Positions 25,309 to 38,300 of a DNA stretch of 64,000 nt are shown here, piece by piece. The position numbers and the translations under genes are program-made. Numbering within the stretch: the first letter of the stretch is position 1; the number at the start of each line of letters is the position of its first letter. Under the pieces are notes generated by a model. The model saw nothing but the letters and a program-made list of their open reading frames with translations, ran no database searches and was not told where the DNA came from. Origin of the DNA: Mactromeris polynyma (lineage: Eukaryota; Mollusca; Bivalvia; Venerida; Mactridae); contig JASFXZ010000002.1 in the NCBI GenBank assembly GCA_032209605.1, positions 56,360,431 to 56,424,430 of the forward strand, given 5' to 3'.

Positions 25309-25349
25309 CTGGGACCAATATATACATATAATGTATACATTGGTCCCAG
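25309..25349. repeat. Near-perfect 19-bp hairpin
   Basis: CTGGGACCAATATATACAT is followed after 3 nt by its reverse complement with one mismatch. Possibly the fold-back core of a small transposon; no host gene feature explains it. Confidence 0.65.
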
Positions 25350-25970
25350 TTAATATGCCGACTGTTTTCACACCCTAGATCTTGGTGTGTAGCTATCTTT
25401 GGATTCAAAATTGTCATATATTTGGTATAAGCTCGTAGATAAATTATCAACAAGACAAATTGACCCTTTTAGACTCAAAACCAATTTAACGACATGCGGG
25501 GTACATGTCGGGGTCAACAAAAATGCCTATAAGTACCTACGTGTACATGGTGTGACTGATGACCTTATAAACAAAAATAACGAACGAATAACAACACACC
25601 CTAGATAGCAGTCAGGGCACTAGCGACGGTCCCAGTCTGGTAGCGATGATAACACTGTGTCATGCGTATTAAATATCTTAGCTGAATGTCAATACAATGT
25701 GTGACAGACTTTGACTACCTAGTTTAAGATACAGCTGAGAAGTAGGGGTCATAAAATGTCCGCGGCCCCATTTCTGTTGCCAGCCAGAATATTGGGGCGA
25801 CCGCGGCTCCTGTGGCCCAGCTCCTACGCGCATGAGATAATATCAAGATAACTCGTCCTTGTTTGTCAAAATAAGTGGTCGAGTTGCTTCCCGTGAGCAT
25901 GTCGGATATTTATAGTAAAGTTGCGAGAAATATAAACAAGTAGCCGCATGATCACAAAACGGATGATTTG

Positions 25971-25975
25971 ATTGG
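25971..25975 (-). promoter_or_regulatory. Inverted CCAAT box
   Basis: ATTGG on the plus strand in the context TGATTGGTC, about 360 bp before the CDC14 ATG. A second ATTGG is at 26020-26024. Inference from motif only. Confidence 0.4.
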
Positions 25976-26034
25976 TCGAAATTTGAATTGTCATGACGAC
26001 TATTGCTGTATTGAACGTGATTGGATTCTATTTG

Positions 26035-26044
26035 GTCACGTGAC
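26035..26044. promoter_or_regulatory. E-box palindrome GTCACGTGAC
   Basis: A perfect 10-bp palindrome around CACGTG, the type bound by bHLH-zip factors such as USF or TFE3/MITF. It sits next to a CCAAT box about 290 bp before the ATG, so it is probably part of the CDC14 promoter. Binding is not shown. Confidence 0.5.
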
Positions 26045-26073
26045 TAGGATCCCGTTTTACGTCGATTTCAAAC

Positions 26074-26100
26074 ATGGCTGCCGTGGATAATTTTGTGTAG
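26074..26100 (+). promoter_or_regulatory. 8-codon upstream ORF or YY1-like initiator element
   Basis: ATG GCT GCC GTG GAT AAT TTT GTG TAG lies 231 bp before the main ATG. AACATGGCTGCC resembles a YY1 site, which often lies at start sites of TATA-less promoters. If transcription begins upstream of it, the short ORF could damp translation; if it begins at it, the motif is an initiator. Confidence 0.4.
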
Positions 26101-26330
26101 CTGTCTGGACAGTTTTTATCGTTTATTTCTTTTATTTGGATTCTTAATTCTTGTATATACATAATGAAAAGCTAGAAAACATAACTTAAAACAGCGATAA
26201 ATATTTAATGTTTCCAAAGTCTTGCAATTTTCCTCGAAGTTGTGAACTTTTGACCCAACAAATTCACCTGGACTTGGTTTGACATAACACCCAATTAAAC
26301 AGACTGTTCCGCTCGTTATTAGCATTAAAC

Positions 26331-26379
26331 ATGGCTGACGAACAAGATATAATTGGGAGTGCGTCAGAATTTATTAAAG
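26331..26379 (+). CDS. CDC14 exon 1 (coding part)
   Basis: Encodes [16 protein letters not shown] and one base of the next codon; donor GTAAGA. The A at -3 gives a good start context. Confidence 0.9.
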
Positions 26380-29300
26380 GTAAGAATATTTAGCTTTTGT
26401 TACAATTTTGAGTCTGTACTGATCGTCGCTGGATTTGTCGTAGTAACAAACTGTTTATTCGGTTGACCTTGGTTTTCTTCCTTATCAAGTATGGCTATGT
26501 GTTTGACAGTTAAGTCTTTCTAAGTGTGTAGTTGTTGTTAATGTTAAGGTACAACATTTTAGACTGATTACGAGATAGATGTTTCTTGAAATTTCATTTG
26601 CCTTCTGAAATCGAACTCACATTAGCAACATAAATTCAAATAATATTGATCTACGTCATTCCCAACTTCCCAAGACCTAAAACAATATGGTTATTTGTTT
26701 CTGGTTGGCATAGTTTTCCTCAATATGGCTGAAGCTAGTTAGGTACTGAATAGCCCCAATTTCAGGGCCACATATTTACCTGCCATGGCAGTGGCTAGCC
26801 ATCTGGAAACTGCATACAGATCCTATTCTGGTAGAAGAATCTATATATACTAATTACTATAGCTTTTAATGACCGGCTCTTCGTCATCATGTTGAATTAA
26901 TTCATCAGTACTACTCAGGACTCTAGAAATCCACTAGCCTGACGTCAGGGACCGGTCTAATGCTGAATCGGGCTACCAACAGTTTAGTTGGGAGTTGGTC
27001 CCGGACCAGTCTGTTTTTAAAGCTAACCTGTCTAACCAACATCAGCAATTGTTCAGTTGTAAGTCACAACCCTTAGAATCTCACAAACACGTACATATGA
27101 TTATTAATTTTAGATTGTGTAAGTTTATTTGTTATTAAATTAATCTATAGTCTCGGACAACTCGATAGTCTCGGACAACTAGCTTCCTATGTCAGACAAG
27201 TCAAATTTTACATTTCCATAATTTAGTCCGGGACAAGTGTCTATAAAAATATTTTGATAGAGCCCTGCAACTACTTCCTGTATCAAAAATCAGTTCAGAA
27301 TATATATTAATTTTAATAACCTTAATTGTTTATGTCATTTGTAAGAATTTTTCTAGTCTTCTTTCAATAGAGTCCTTTATTAATACTAATAATAAGACCA
27401 CCTCAAAATTAAAAACACAATTTTCAAGTCAATTTTTACTGTTTTGCTCTTTATTCAACCTCAATAACAAGACCATTTTTCATGGGTCCCAACAGTGTTC
27501 TGACAATTGAGATTTTACTGTATATCAATAACCTGATGCCTAGCCAAACCATATTATTATAGCCTATAGGACAGGCCTGGTTACCATACTGCTAGACCTA
27601 CAGGCCAGCCACCTACCTATTTGTCTTGACCACTGAGTTATGGGTTATTCCTATACTTTATTAACCTTGACTGAATTGAACTAATGATCATAAAAATGTG
27701 GTGAATATTGGTACTGAAATTAAGCTAGCTTGTATATCCTACATATGCACTTATTTTAATGGTACCAACTTAGTTAATTTCGATTATAAATATTTGGATT
27801 TCTCTAGGATGTGTTTGAGGATTTTGATCTATTGTTGTTAATTTAAAAAATCTACAGTGTGCCAGAAGCTGGTTACCCAATGGGTTTAGTTTTTCTATGG
27901 GCTGAATCTCAAGGGTCATTTTGATATTTTTTTATCCACTTTTGTTTCACAGATCGACTGTACTTTGCTACTTTACGAACAAGACCACGATCATCTGCGC
28001 ACACACACTACTTTTGTATTGATGAAGAACTTGTATATGAAAAGTAAGTATATCTATATGGATGACCTTTTATTGTATTTATTAAATATCCAGGAACTTA
28101 GAAGGTAGAAAAACTACTAACAATATGCAGGTTGTGCTTACAATGTTATCAGTGATATTTTTGTACAATTTTACTGCTGAATTTCGGCTGTTTCCCCTAG
28201 CAAAAAAACCTCCATTTCCCCAAAAATGAGCACTTAGAGATGAAAGAGGGAAAAGTAATAATACATTCAGAAAAGCCGGAAATTAAAACATTTATGAGTA
28301 TATAACCATGTTCTTATTTTCCCAATAGAAAATCAGTAACATTATTTTCCAAAAAATCACTGTTTATTGATCAACATATTTGGCTCTACAACTAGTACTA
28401 TAGTATATATACGCAATTGAAAATTTATTATCATGTGATGTACAAATTACAATAAGACCGTTCATTATGTTACTTGAGATTTATCCTTTGGATTTTTAAA
28501 ATTAATTCCCAACATCTCTGGTGATGAGGAAACAGAAAGTGTTATCTCACAGAAATTATTGTGCAAAAGATAATACACTGCCATCCAAAAGTTTCTTTAC
28601 ACATGAATATTTTGAAGTTAATTACTTTTTTATGCAGAATTTCAAATAAGACATGTATGACCATGAAGTAAAATTATTCATCCCACTTCTGTGATGGATA
28701 GTTAAGAATTAACAATTTGCACATCTCAGCAGCAGCATCAATCGGCCATCATCCGAAACCAACATTTTTGTATGTTTAAATGATCTGACACAAAAAATGA
28801 GATAATTGGTTTCAGTACAAATTTATAAATACTTCTACAAAAAAAATTATTGCTGTGTCAAACAGCATTTTCAATTTATTGCATGTGACACAAATATGAA
28901 AATACATTAACTGCAATGGAAATTGTCTAAGTGTACAGGAACTTTTGGAGGGCAGTGTATTTATAAATATTAAAATAAGGTAGTCCTCAGTGGGTACTCA
29001 AAATCGGGACTGTTATTCTGGGTGTCTGATGATTTAATTCAATTTGCAGTGGTTAGAATGATAATATACCTGTGCCAGACCATGTAATTTGTTAATAAAT
29101 GTTTTTGCTTTTATTTTTCAGTTTCTATGCAGACTTTGGTCCACTGAATCTATCCATGTTATACAGATATTGTTGCAAGTTGAATAAGAAATTAAAAGTA
29201 AGTTTTTATACATTATTACATTAAAAATATATGCACCTGAGGAAATTGGTCATTATATATCAATAACTTCTTGCATTTATTGCTAAATCAATGATTAGCA

Positions 29301-32300
29301 GTTGTAATATCAATTCCACTTATGTTTTATGGATATAGAGGAAAGCATGGGGTATAAATAATCACAGAAAATATGTTAAGAATTGTTTAAAACCTCCAAG
29401 CCATATCTTCTGTATGTCAAGTTTGTTTACTAACATTAGGATAAGATCATTTACCTAGAAATGCAGCTTGTAACATAGGTAATTGCCTTTAGGTTATAAC
29501 TTGACACAATGATTAGGATGCCTCGACTTAGATTTTATCTTCTGTCTGTATTTATGCCGTAGGTTGTAAAGCTGTAAATGTTTTTATCATTGACAAATTC
29601 AGTCATTTAGAAAACATCACTCACCAACAAGTTTTCTAATTTAATTAGTCTCTTGGTTTTGGATGGATGAGAGCTACATTGTATTAGTATTAATATTATT
29701 AGAGAGATTTGGTTTAATTAATATGTTTTATTTTGCTAAAAGATGGCACTGTATTTATTTCTGCTGTCGGACTAAGTCTTCAATAATCAAACATTAAATG
29801 TTCTGTGTTGTAGTATGCAGGGATTTCCCTGACACAGATATCTAGAGTCCCTGACTCCCTTTTCTTTCTAGGGACTCCCATTTTCCACTGACTGTGCATC
29901 CCTGGTACCCCTTAAAATTAACTTGTTAAGTATAAACTGCATATCTTGGACCCTACAAATTGACTTATGACCCCCAATTTGTCAGACACGAGGGTCCAAG
30001 GACTCCTAGCTGAAAATCCTTGATAAACCCCGAGTACAGTTAACATAACACATGGTTTCATGTACAAACTTCAATTTCTAAACAATTCCAATTATCTTGT
30101 AACTAGTTTAAATTATGGTTACCTCTGCGGATTAGCCTGTCCCAAGCAGTAGGCTTTCCGGAGTTTAAAAGTTCATTAGCAATTGAATAATCACAGGTCA
30201 TGACAATTGATTATTTTGTTAAGTATTAATGTTCATGCTGTAATCCGTCTTAGTCATTGTGTTTAGTCTTAGGAATGTCAATAATCAAAAGTTTAACCCT
30301 GTATGGCCTTTTAAATACAACCTGTTTGATTGAGAAGAAATAACTGATGAATGCTGAATGTACACCTTTTTAATTCTTCCATTTAGATTTAACTGGAAAA
30401 AAATGAACTTGATAGACTGATACAATGTGTATCAAATGTGTATCGAATGTGTATCAATACATATATGTCATATATTATCTACTGACAGCTATTGGCTTAT
30501 TGCCATCTATAGGTACTATACATAAATGTGATTGTATGCTACTTATTTACTGTGTACTCCTGATGCAAATTATTGATTGGTTTTGGTTATTGGTAATCAA
30601 TCATTCAGTAACAGAGAGAAATACTTGACTGTCCTCAGTACAATGTTATCTTGTAATTAATGTTAATTTATCTACTATAAGTATGTTATTGTTGTATGCA
30701 CTATAATGGTGAACAGTTGATGTATGTTAATGCTATTAGCTAACACTGAGGTTGATGGTAAGTGATAAACAGACTGTGAGAAAACTGGTTCTTACAGCCT
30801 TGCTACTGCCTTACAGTTTCAGTGTTTGTGATATACTGTTTACAATTGAACTGAAGTTCTATAATTATTCCTGTTTGCCTCCTCATTATTTTGATAAAAA
30901 TTATGAATCTTGCATTGAGATGTTGACATGAAAATTGGGTATTACAAGATAAACCCTGTCCAGATTTGCTCTAATTGTCAAGCTCCTGTTTCTGACATGT
31001 AGGTTGAACATGTCACTACTGCAGTACATAATTGTAATGACTTTTGCAGTGATAATTGATTGTTGCTGGATGATATGGAGTCCAATTACCAGTTAACCTA
31101 ATTATTGTTTTGTTATACTGTGCTAGTATGTATTGTACATGTAAAGTCAATGACTGTTTTGAGAGCTTATAACCAATAGAACCTAATTGATAAATTATGC
31201 GTATTTGTGGCAATATGGTTCACCTGGTTATGGTGTGTGAAGTTAATTAGCAATTACTTGTTACATGTATTATGAAATTGTTGCTTGTATTATGTTAATT
31301 ACCTGCTGTCTTCATAATAGAGATCAGTATGTATACACTCAATTATCAATATGATCTCACATGTATACATAAATACTCACAGTCAAATGAAACCCAACAT
31401 CTAGTGTTATTTTGTAAATATTAAATTGGCTGCTTTATGCTGAGAATAGAGTACTCCTTGCTTAGATAATTTCTGTAATCATATATAATTAATGAGAATC
31501 AGCATACAATCTATTTATAATGGAGAAGTTCTTATCTTTAATAACATTTTGCCTTACTTCACTTGTAGGGCTATAACATGTATTTGAATACATGCCTAGG
31601 TCTGTCAGTATGCTCATTGATTTCCCGTCTTTTCTTACCTGTATACATGTGTATAAATGAAACTAAATTCCTGAAACTTTGAAAAGTTAAACATCAACAA
31701 GGAAGTACTATTTATCTTCACCAGAACCTGCTGTCACAGCAACAAACAATACCCTGTTGTAAGAAACATATGATATGTGATATCAATCAAATTCATATGA
31801 TATATATGGTAGTGTTAAGAAAGTGATGAAGTGTAAATAGGGTATTGTTTTTTATTGTGTTGAGGTGCCCGCATTATTGAGTAATTTCATTACATTATTC
31901 TTATAGTGCTGAGATGCTCTCAGCATTAAATAATGTATATTAAACTAGTTATTTAGCATAATGTCCAACTTATATATGATTTTTTATATGTAATACATGT
32001 TTATTTATACTTTAAAGGATTTTTGTCTCTTTTTTTGTAACCATAAGTTTGGCACAGATAACTTTTGTCATCTAGTGACTAGTGGAGGATTTTTTGCCAT
32101 ATTTAATAATAAATTATCTTTTTTTCCAGTTTTTGTTGACAAAAACCAAACCCTGCTGTTGTTCTATTTATAATGTTGTATTATAATCCTGTTCACGAGT
32201 TCATAAACTTTATAAATGTACTGATACATTTTACTTGATTGTGTTAATTGTAATAAATTTTACTTTTGTTTCAGTCATTTTCTTTGGCAAGAAAAAGAAT

Positions 32301-35300
32301 TGTTCACTACACTAGTTTTGATGCTAGAAAACGAGCAAATGCAGCTTATCTCATAGCCAGTTATGCAGTAAGTATCTTTTTAATCTCAACTGAAATAAAA
32401 TTGTTGTTTTGCAATACTTAAGCTTTCATGTCTTTTTGTTGCTTTGATGTTTGTTATGTCATGTAACAAATGTGTGAAGTTGTAAAGTCTGTTTATGTCC
32501 CATTTATATTCTGATCTGCTTCTAATGTTCCTAAATTATTATTTTTCAATTATTGCTGACTCCTTGCCAAATATTTTACATTTTGCGGTTATTTTAACAT
32601 TGTGATAAATTTTGTCAGGTGTGAAGTTTACCTGTAGTTATCATATGTCTATATTTTCTTGTATCACCAAGTCGCTTAAATTTGTGATTCTGTAATCTGT
32701 CTGCTTCATGTGCACACTTGTGTATTTAGGGCCAGGGGAGGCTTTTAAGACAAAACAGTGAGTTAAACAATGACTTAGAAATTTATAATATATTTAAGTT
32801 CTGTAAAAGTAAGGTGGTGTCTAACAGGATAAGTTTCAAAACCTACATATAACTTATAAATGACACACAACTAATAGTGGGTTTCTGTGTTCAAGTGGTT
32901 ATGGTTGCTGGCTATATCACTTGCCCTCACCGCTGTAGGTTTGAATCCGATCTGTTTTTGTATTTGTTTGTGAGGAAGCCATGAAGCTGGCTTACAGAAG
33001 GGTTGTGGTTCTGCCCAGGTGTCTGTCTGGTGTCCTCCTCAATCTTTACTGTTGGAATAGTCACAACATGTTCCTGGCTGTTCATGTGACTTAAAGCCCC
33101 ATTACAAAAAAACAACAACAAACATGTTAAATCCTAATGTACTGGTCAGTAATAAATCATTTATTTTGACTCTAGTTTTAAAAGTGTTTTATGTATTCAT
33201 TTAAAACTTCAGGTTACCTAGTGCAAAAAGATTAAGTAATGCATTGCTTTGCAAATATTCAAAGTGATTTACAATGTATGTTTATTCTGTTCTCTTCCTA
33301 TTTAGTATGTACCCTTATATTCCTTAGGTTGACCGTTGACTGATTTTATTCGATATAGTAGTTCACACCCACTTGTATGGTCTATATGACAGTGATGTTC
33401 GTGTTTGATATTGTGACTTAACATCCCGGTTGATTGTCCATGGATTGAAACGAAGATCATGTTTGTACAATGTATATTTCGATTTTCCAAGTACTGTACA
33501 CATCAATGGAAAGTTGGGTGTATGTTTACCTAGCTTAAACAGTTGGATGGCTAGATATGAAAAACAAATAATATATAATCTTGAAGTGGTCGAGACTAAA
33601 GTTCCCATTGATAATAACATGGGGATTATATTTTGTTGGTAAACCTTTAAACAATTTATTGGATTAATTAGGTTATTAAGGTATCCCTACTATATTTCCA
33701 CTAAGAAACACATGTTTGAATATGTGCATCATTCATATAATTGTATTCCCAAGTACTGGTAGTTAACATATTTATTAATTTTGTTTAATTTGCTTTGGAA
33801 TAAATCACTGTTGTAGTTTATCATAAATGTCTAAAGCTACTGGAACCATATTTTGGTTAGTGACATTGTATAGCATTGTTGAAATTGTTATTGAGAATTT
33901 GTTCAGATAAATTGCATATTATTATATCTTAGCAAATTTCAAGTACATGTACATGATAGGAATAAGTAACAATGTCATCAATAAAGTTTGTAACTTCAAG
34001 GCTAGACTATAAACATGTTTGTGTTCATTATTTGTTGTTGTCTTGAATATTTGGTATATTTTGAGTTTCAAGGATATTTGAAGGAAATATAGAAAAATCT
34101 AAATGAAATCTATAAATTTGTGCTATACTAGTGTTAATAGATATATCCAAATTGCCATTGGCTATTGAATTTCAAGTCTGGATACTTATATATGACAAAC
34201 GCTCAAAATAGCCAATTTTAATGTAAATTAAGCGTTTCTAATAAATTACTTTTTTTGGAACATTTATTGTATTGTCTTTAAAATTTTGCAAGTAAAAGTT
34301 GATTCTCAACAAATTCTAAATCTATTTGTACCTTTCTTCTGCATAAAACTTACAATGTTAATGTTGTACCTGAACCATACTTATGTATACAGTTGTCCTA
34401 ACATGACCCATGGTTTATTGATTTCTTTTGATATTTGAACACTATTGATTAGTTTGGCATACAGCTTTAGTACTTCAATTACTTGTACATGGGCTTGTCA
34501 TGTATGTATAACAGCGCTGGATTATACATACTGACGACAGATTTATCCCTGATATCAGCTGGATTGATTTATTTAGCGTGAAATAATGAATGTTGTTGTG
34601 AATTGTTTGGGCCAACCATAAAAATGTCATAATTTCACCCACCCAACCTGTGTCATTAAGGCTTGGATAGGTTTACCTCCCCAACCAATGTCATTAAGGG
34701 TTAAATCTATAGGCTAGTATGGAAAACATTGGTTAAATAAACATCTTTTTTCTGATTCATTATTTAGAATTTTATCTCAGGCTCCTGCATAATTCTTACA
34801 CCTTATTCAACCTTATACAGACAACCTTGCGTTCAGTTTTGGCTATCTGGTATCCCTGGCCCACCGTATCACATTGCCTGCCCACAGGGAACCAAATTAC
34901 AAAACGTTACGAAACGTTAGCGTCAAATACCTTTACTGAACGCAGTGCAGCTCTGTATGTTGTCTTGATTGTTACATGACAAAACTGAACTGATAGTCGT
35001 GATTCTTAAAATTACACGTATGTTTCCTAAAGCATGATATTGCTTTCATAGTTGTGATGAAATATTTGAGTTTGGACAAATTTTGTGAGTGGGGGAAAAA
35101 AACCTATTTGTTTAAGGCCGTGTTAACATGCATTTCTGCTCCACTGTTCACAATCTCAGTGTCATGTATAATGAGTATAAAAGTATCGATGCATGCAACC
35201 GGCAGCTTTATAGACGTAGCGATATCCGTTGATTGAAATTTTATGCAGCATAAAATCACATAATAGTTGTCGACATGGGTTTTATGTTCACATTATTATT

Positions 35301-38300
35301 CATTTGAACTGAAAAATCTAATAATATTGTGTTGACGCTGTTACTTATGAAATTTGTAATTCTTATCTCTAACCAGTTTTTAAGTAAAAAATGTACTTGC
35401 ATGAGATTGTGTATATATTCCACTAAAGAATTTCGTTCTGAATTTATATACATCAATGTCAAGTTATTAATGTTGACAAGTGGTACATATTATTACATGT
35501 GCAGGTGTTTTTTTTTATTGAAAATCAGAAAAATTACTTTCCGGCAACATTTTTACAATCAATATTTTATTGATTGATATATAAATTACATGCTTCCCAC
35601 CTTTACAAATATTCCTATGAGACTTCCGTGTTGATAAGCCTCTGTTTGTATCAATTTTGCATGGCAATTTGCAGTAATCATGGTTGAAAAATTGAGTCTA
35701 GCAGGCAGACTTGATAAATTATTGGGTGAATCTTTTCTTTGATGTTCAAAATTTTCTCTGTATAATATTTATTGCTGGAGGTATGTTGATGTATTGATGC
35801 TTTTATCTACTAGCTGATCTGAATTGAGGGAAATTTGAATGTCACATTTCTTATCATTTTGAGAGCATTTCTCTGATTGCACCGAAAAGAAGAGGTATAG
35901 CACAGTCTCAGTTTCATAATACTTTCAAGGACTTGGTCCTATTCCTGCATATGCAAAGCATTGAGATTTTTTTCTGAACGTTTATGGCTGCCATGGATTC
36001 AAATATTGAAGTTTAAGGTCAAAATTGGACAAAATATGGTCTTAATATTATTCATATTTTCTATTTTCAGATTATTTATTTAAAGAAAACACCCGAGGAA
36101 GCTTATAGACCACTGGTTGCTGGATCCAACCCACCTTTTCTACCGTTCAGGTAAGTTTTTGTTTTTAAATTTACCATAGATTTTTGCTGTAAATTGTTTT
36201 CTCAGATGTCAAGAGTGGGTGTTAGCTGTTTCTGTATTACTGTCTAATTATATACCTGTGGTACATGTTTGCGGATTTTTCCAAACAGAGCCAGCATTTA
36301 CCAGACCGAAATAAATTCCTTCTTTATTGTAAAATTTCCATTTGTTACCAGATCAAATAAATTTGTACCTGCCATGTCAGGTGGCATGACTCATTTGGAA
36401 GCACATACCAGGGCTCTCGTTTGGCACAATTTGGGGCCGAATATCGGCCCCATTTCCCCCTTAAAATAGTTGTTTTTTCCCCCTATTCCAAAAAAAAAAT
36501 CCCCCTAAAAAAATTCCCCTAAAAAAATCAGACAATCAGCAAGTATATTGTGAATGCAAGGAACGGTAACTCTGCAATACAGCGTACTGTAAACGGCGAG
36601 CACAAGCGTTGTTTCTATAAATTTCCGAAAAAACTGCACTATTTTAATTTGAAGGACAGAAAACTTATGTTTTAACTTGTTGATAAGCAGAAATTTGTTT
36701 CAGTAATGTTGATTAAACTGTTGATATTTGTTTGAATTTTTTATATCATTTTGATATTACGAAAATTCCCCCTCCAAGGAAAAATCTTTAAAATCATGCA
36801 AAATTCCCCCCTTGCATGGACCCTGGCCCCAGTCCCAAAAAGCAAACGAGAGCCCTGCATACTGTGTTGAAAGTTCAGAAATAGTCCAGGCCACAACTGT
36901 TCTACATCATATATATCACATTTTGCTAAGTACAAGAAATCAAATTGATGTTGTTTGTCATATCATTTATGAATACTTGGTCCATGAATCAGGATGAATG
37001 CTAATTTTCTGTTGAAAGCAATTTGGATGTTGAAATGAAAGAATTGAAAAGTTTTTTAACAATCATATTTTCCACCCATACTTGTTGAGAACATCATTAG
37101 TGTTGCTGACCTTCCATTTAGCTCTCACATTTTGACTGTAAATATTTACATGTACAGTAAAGTGAACCTATGGTCATTCAAAGTGTCATATAGATCCATC
37201 AAGGACATTGAACATTGTACAATGTCATGTATTCACCAATCATGTAGCTTTCTCAGATCTATACAAGTGGTTGCTTTTATCAGATTTAAAAGGGAAATAT
37301 ATATGAATTAAAAATTTGAAGTTTGTGATGAAATTTATTGTTTTGTTTGGTTGTCCATTCTATATCTGTTATATACCGGTATAAATATTGCACAATGTTG
37401 TGTCATTTCTATATTTAGTTTTTTATAAGAAACCACTTAAGTAGCATTATAAGTGCATACTTCATGTACAATCATCTTGCTGACATGGGTGAACTTATTT
37501 ATACATACAGTATAAATTAATATTTAAAATGTAAACAACATATACTGGACTGTTTGTTTGAGAGAGTGGTTATACATGTAGTACAACACAACAACATAGC
37601 TGACCTAGATACCAAACTCTACTGTATAACACCCATAGCTGTGTTTATCGTAGCATATCAGTAAAACTGGGTCAAGGTTTTTAAAACGAATTACATGTTA
37701 TATCTTTATGTTTACTGTACATAACTAGTATAATGTATTATGTATGGTTATACAGCTAGACATACTGTATATATCATTGTAGACTGTAGTATATATATAT
37801 AATTATATAAAGGTAAACAATAATTAGGTACATCATACATTGCATCTGTAAGCAACCAGTTGTCTGGAATTGTGCCCAAGTTACAAAGTACTGATAATGA
37901 ACTCTCTTGTGTTGATCTGACTCTGTGACTTTGTTGTTTTGAGTGCATATTCTGTTGTTTTTCCTGTGGTTTCCTTTGCTGAAGACTGGTACTGAAACAT
38001 GATTGTATTGTGTATTAAGTACTCTTAAGATTTTCTTGTTATGCAAATATTGAAAGTAAATAGGTTTTTTCGCCTTAATGATAGATATATTTTGTTACTG
38101 ATAGCTTTTAATTGGCATTTTATGATCGGCCTAACTTTTTGTGTTGTTTGTGGGATATTTCGGCCTTAAGTATACAATTTAAATACCAATTCCACTAGGT
38201 ATGACATTGTTTGAAGGTTTTTATGGCATTTACTATGCAGTTTAAGAAATTTATCAGAAAAAACATGTAGTACACCCAGCTACTTCACTACACTATAAAT

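Larger units (their letters stand above)
24674..26330. other. Region between 5S array and CDC14 coding start
   Basis: No convincing gene. It holds a G-rich stretch and hairpins close to the array, an inverted 10-bp repeat (24822 and 25822) that may mark a transposon relic, and promoter-like motifs from about 25970 to 26100. The transcript start and 5' UTR of CDC14 must lie here, but no exact start can be read. A non-coding 5' exon and 5' UTR intron cannot be ruled out. Confidence 0.7.

Noticed and set aside
33363..33642. Opposed ORFs of 70-85 codons in intron 4
   Set aside because: Overlapping on both strands, no domain and no splice support.
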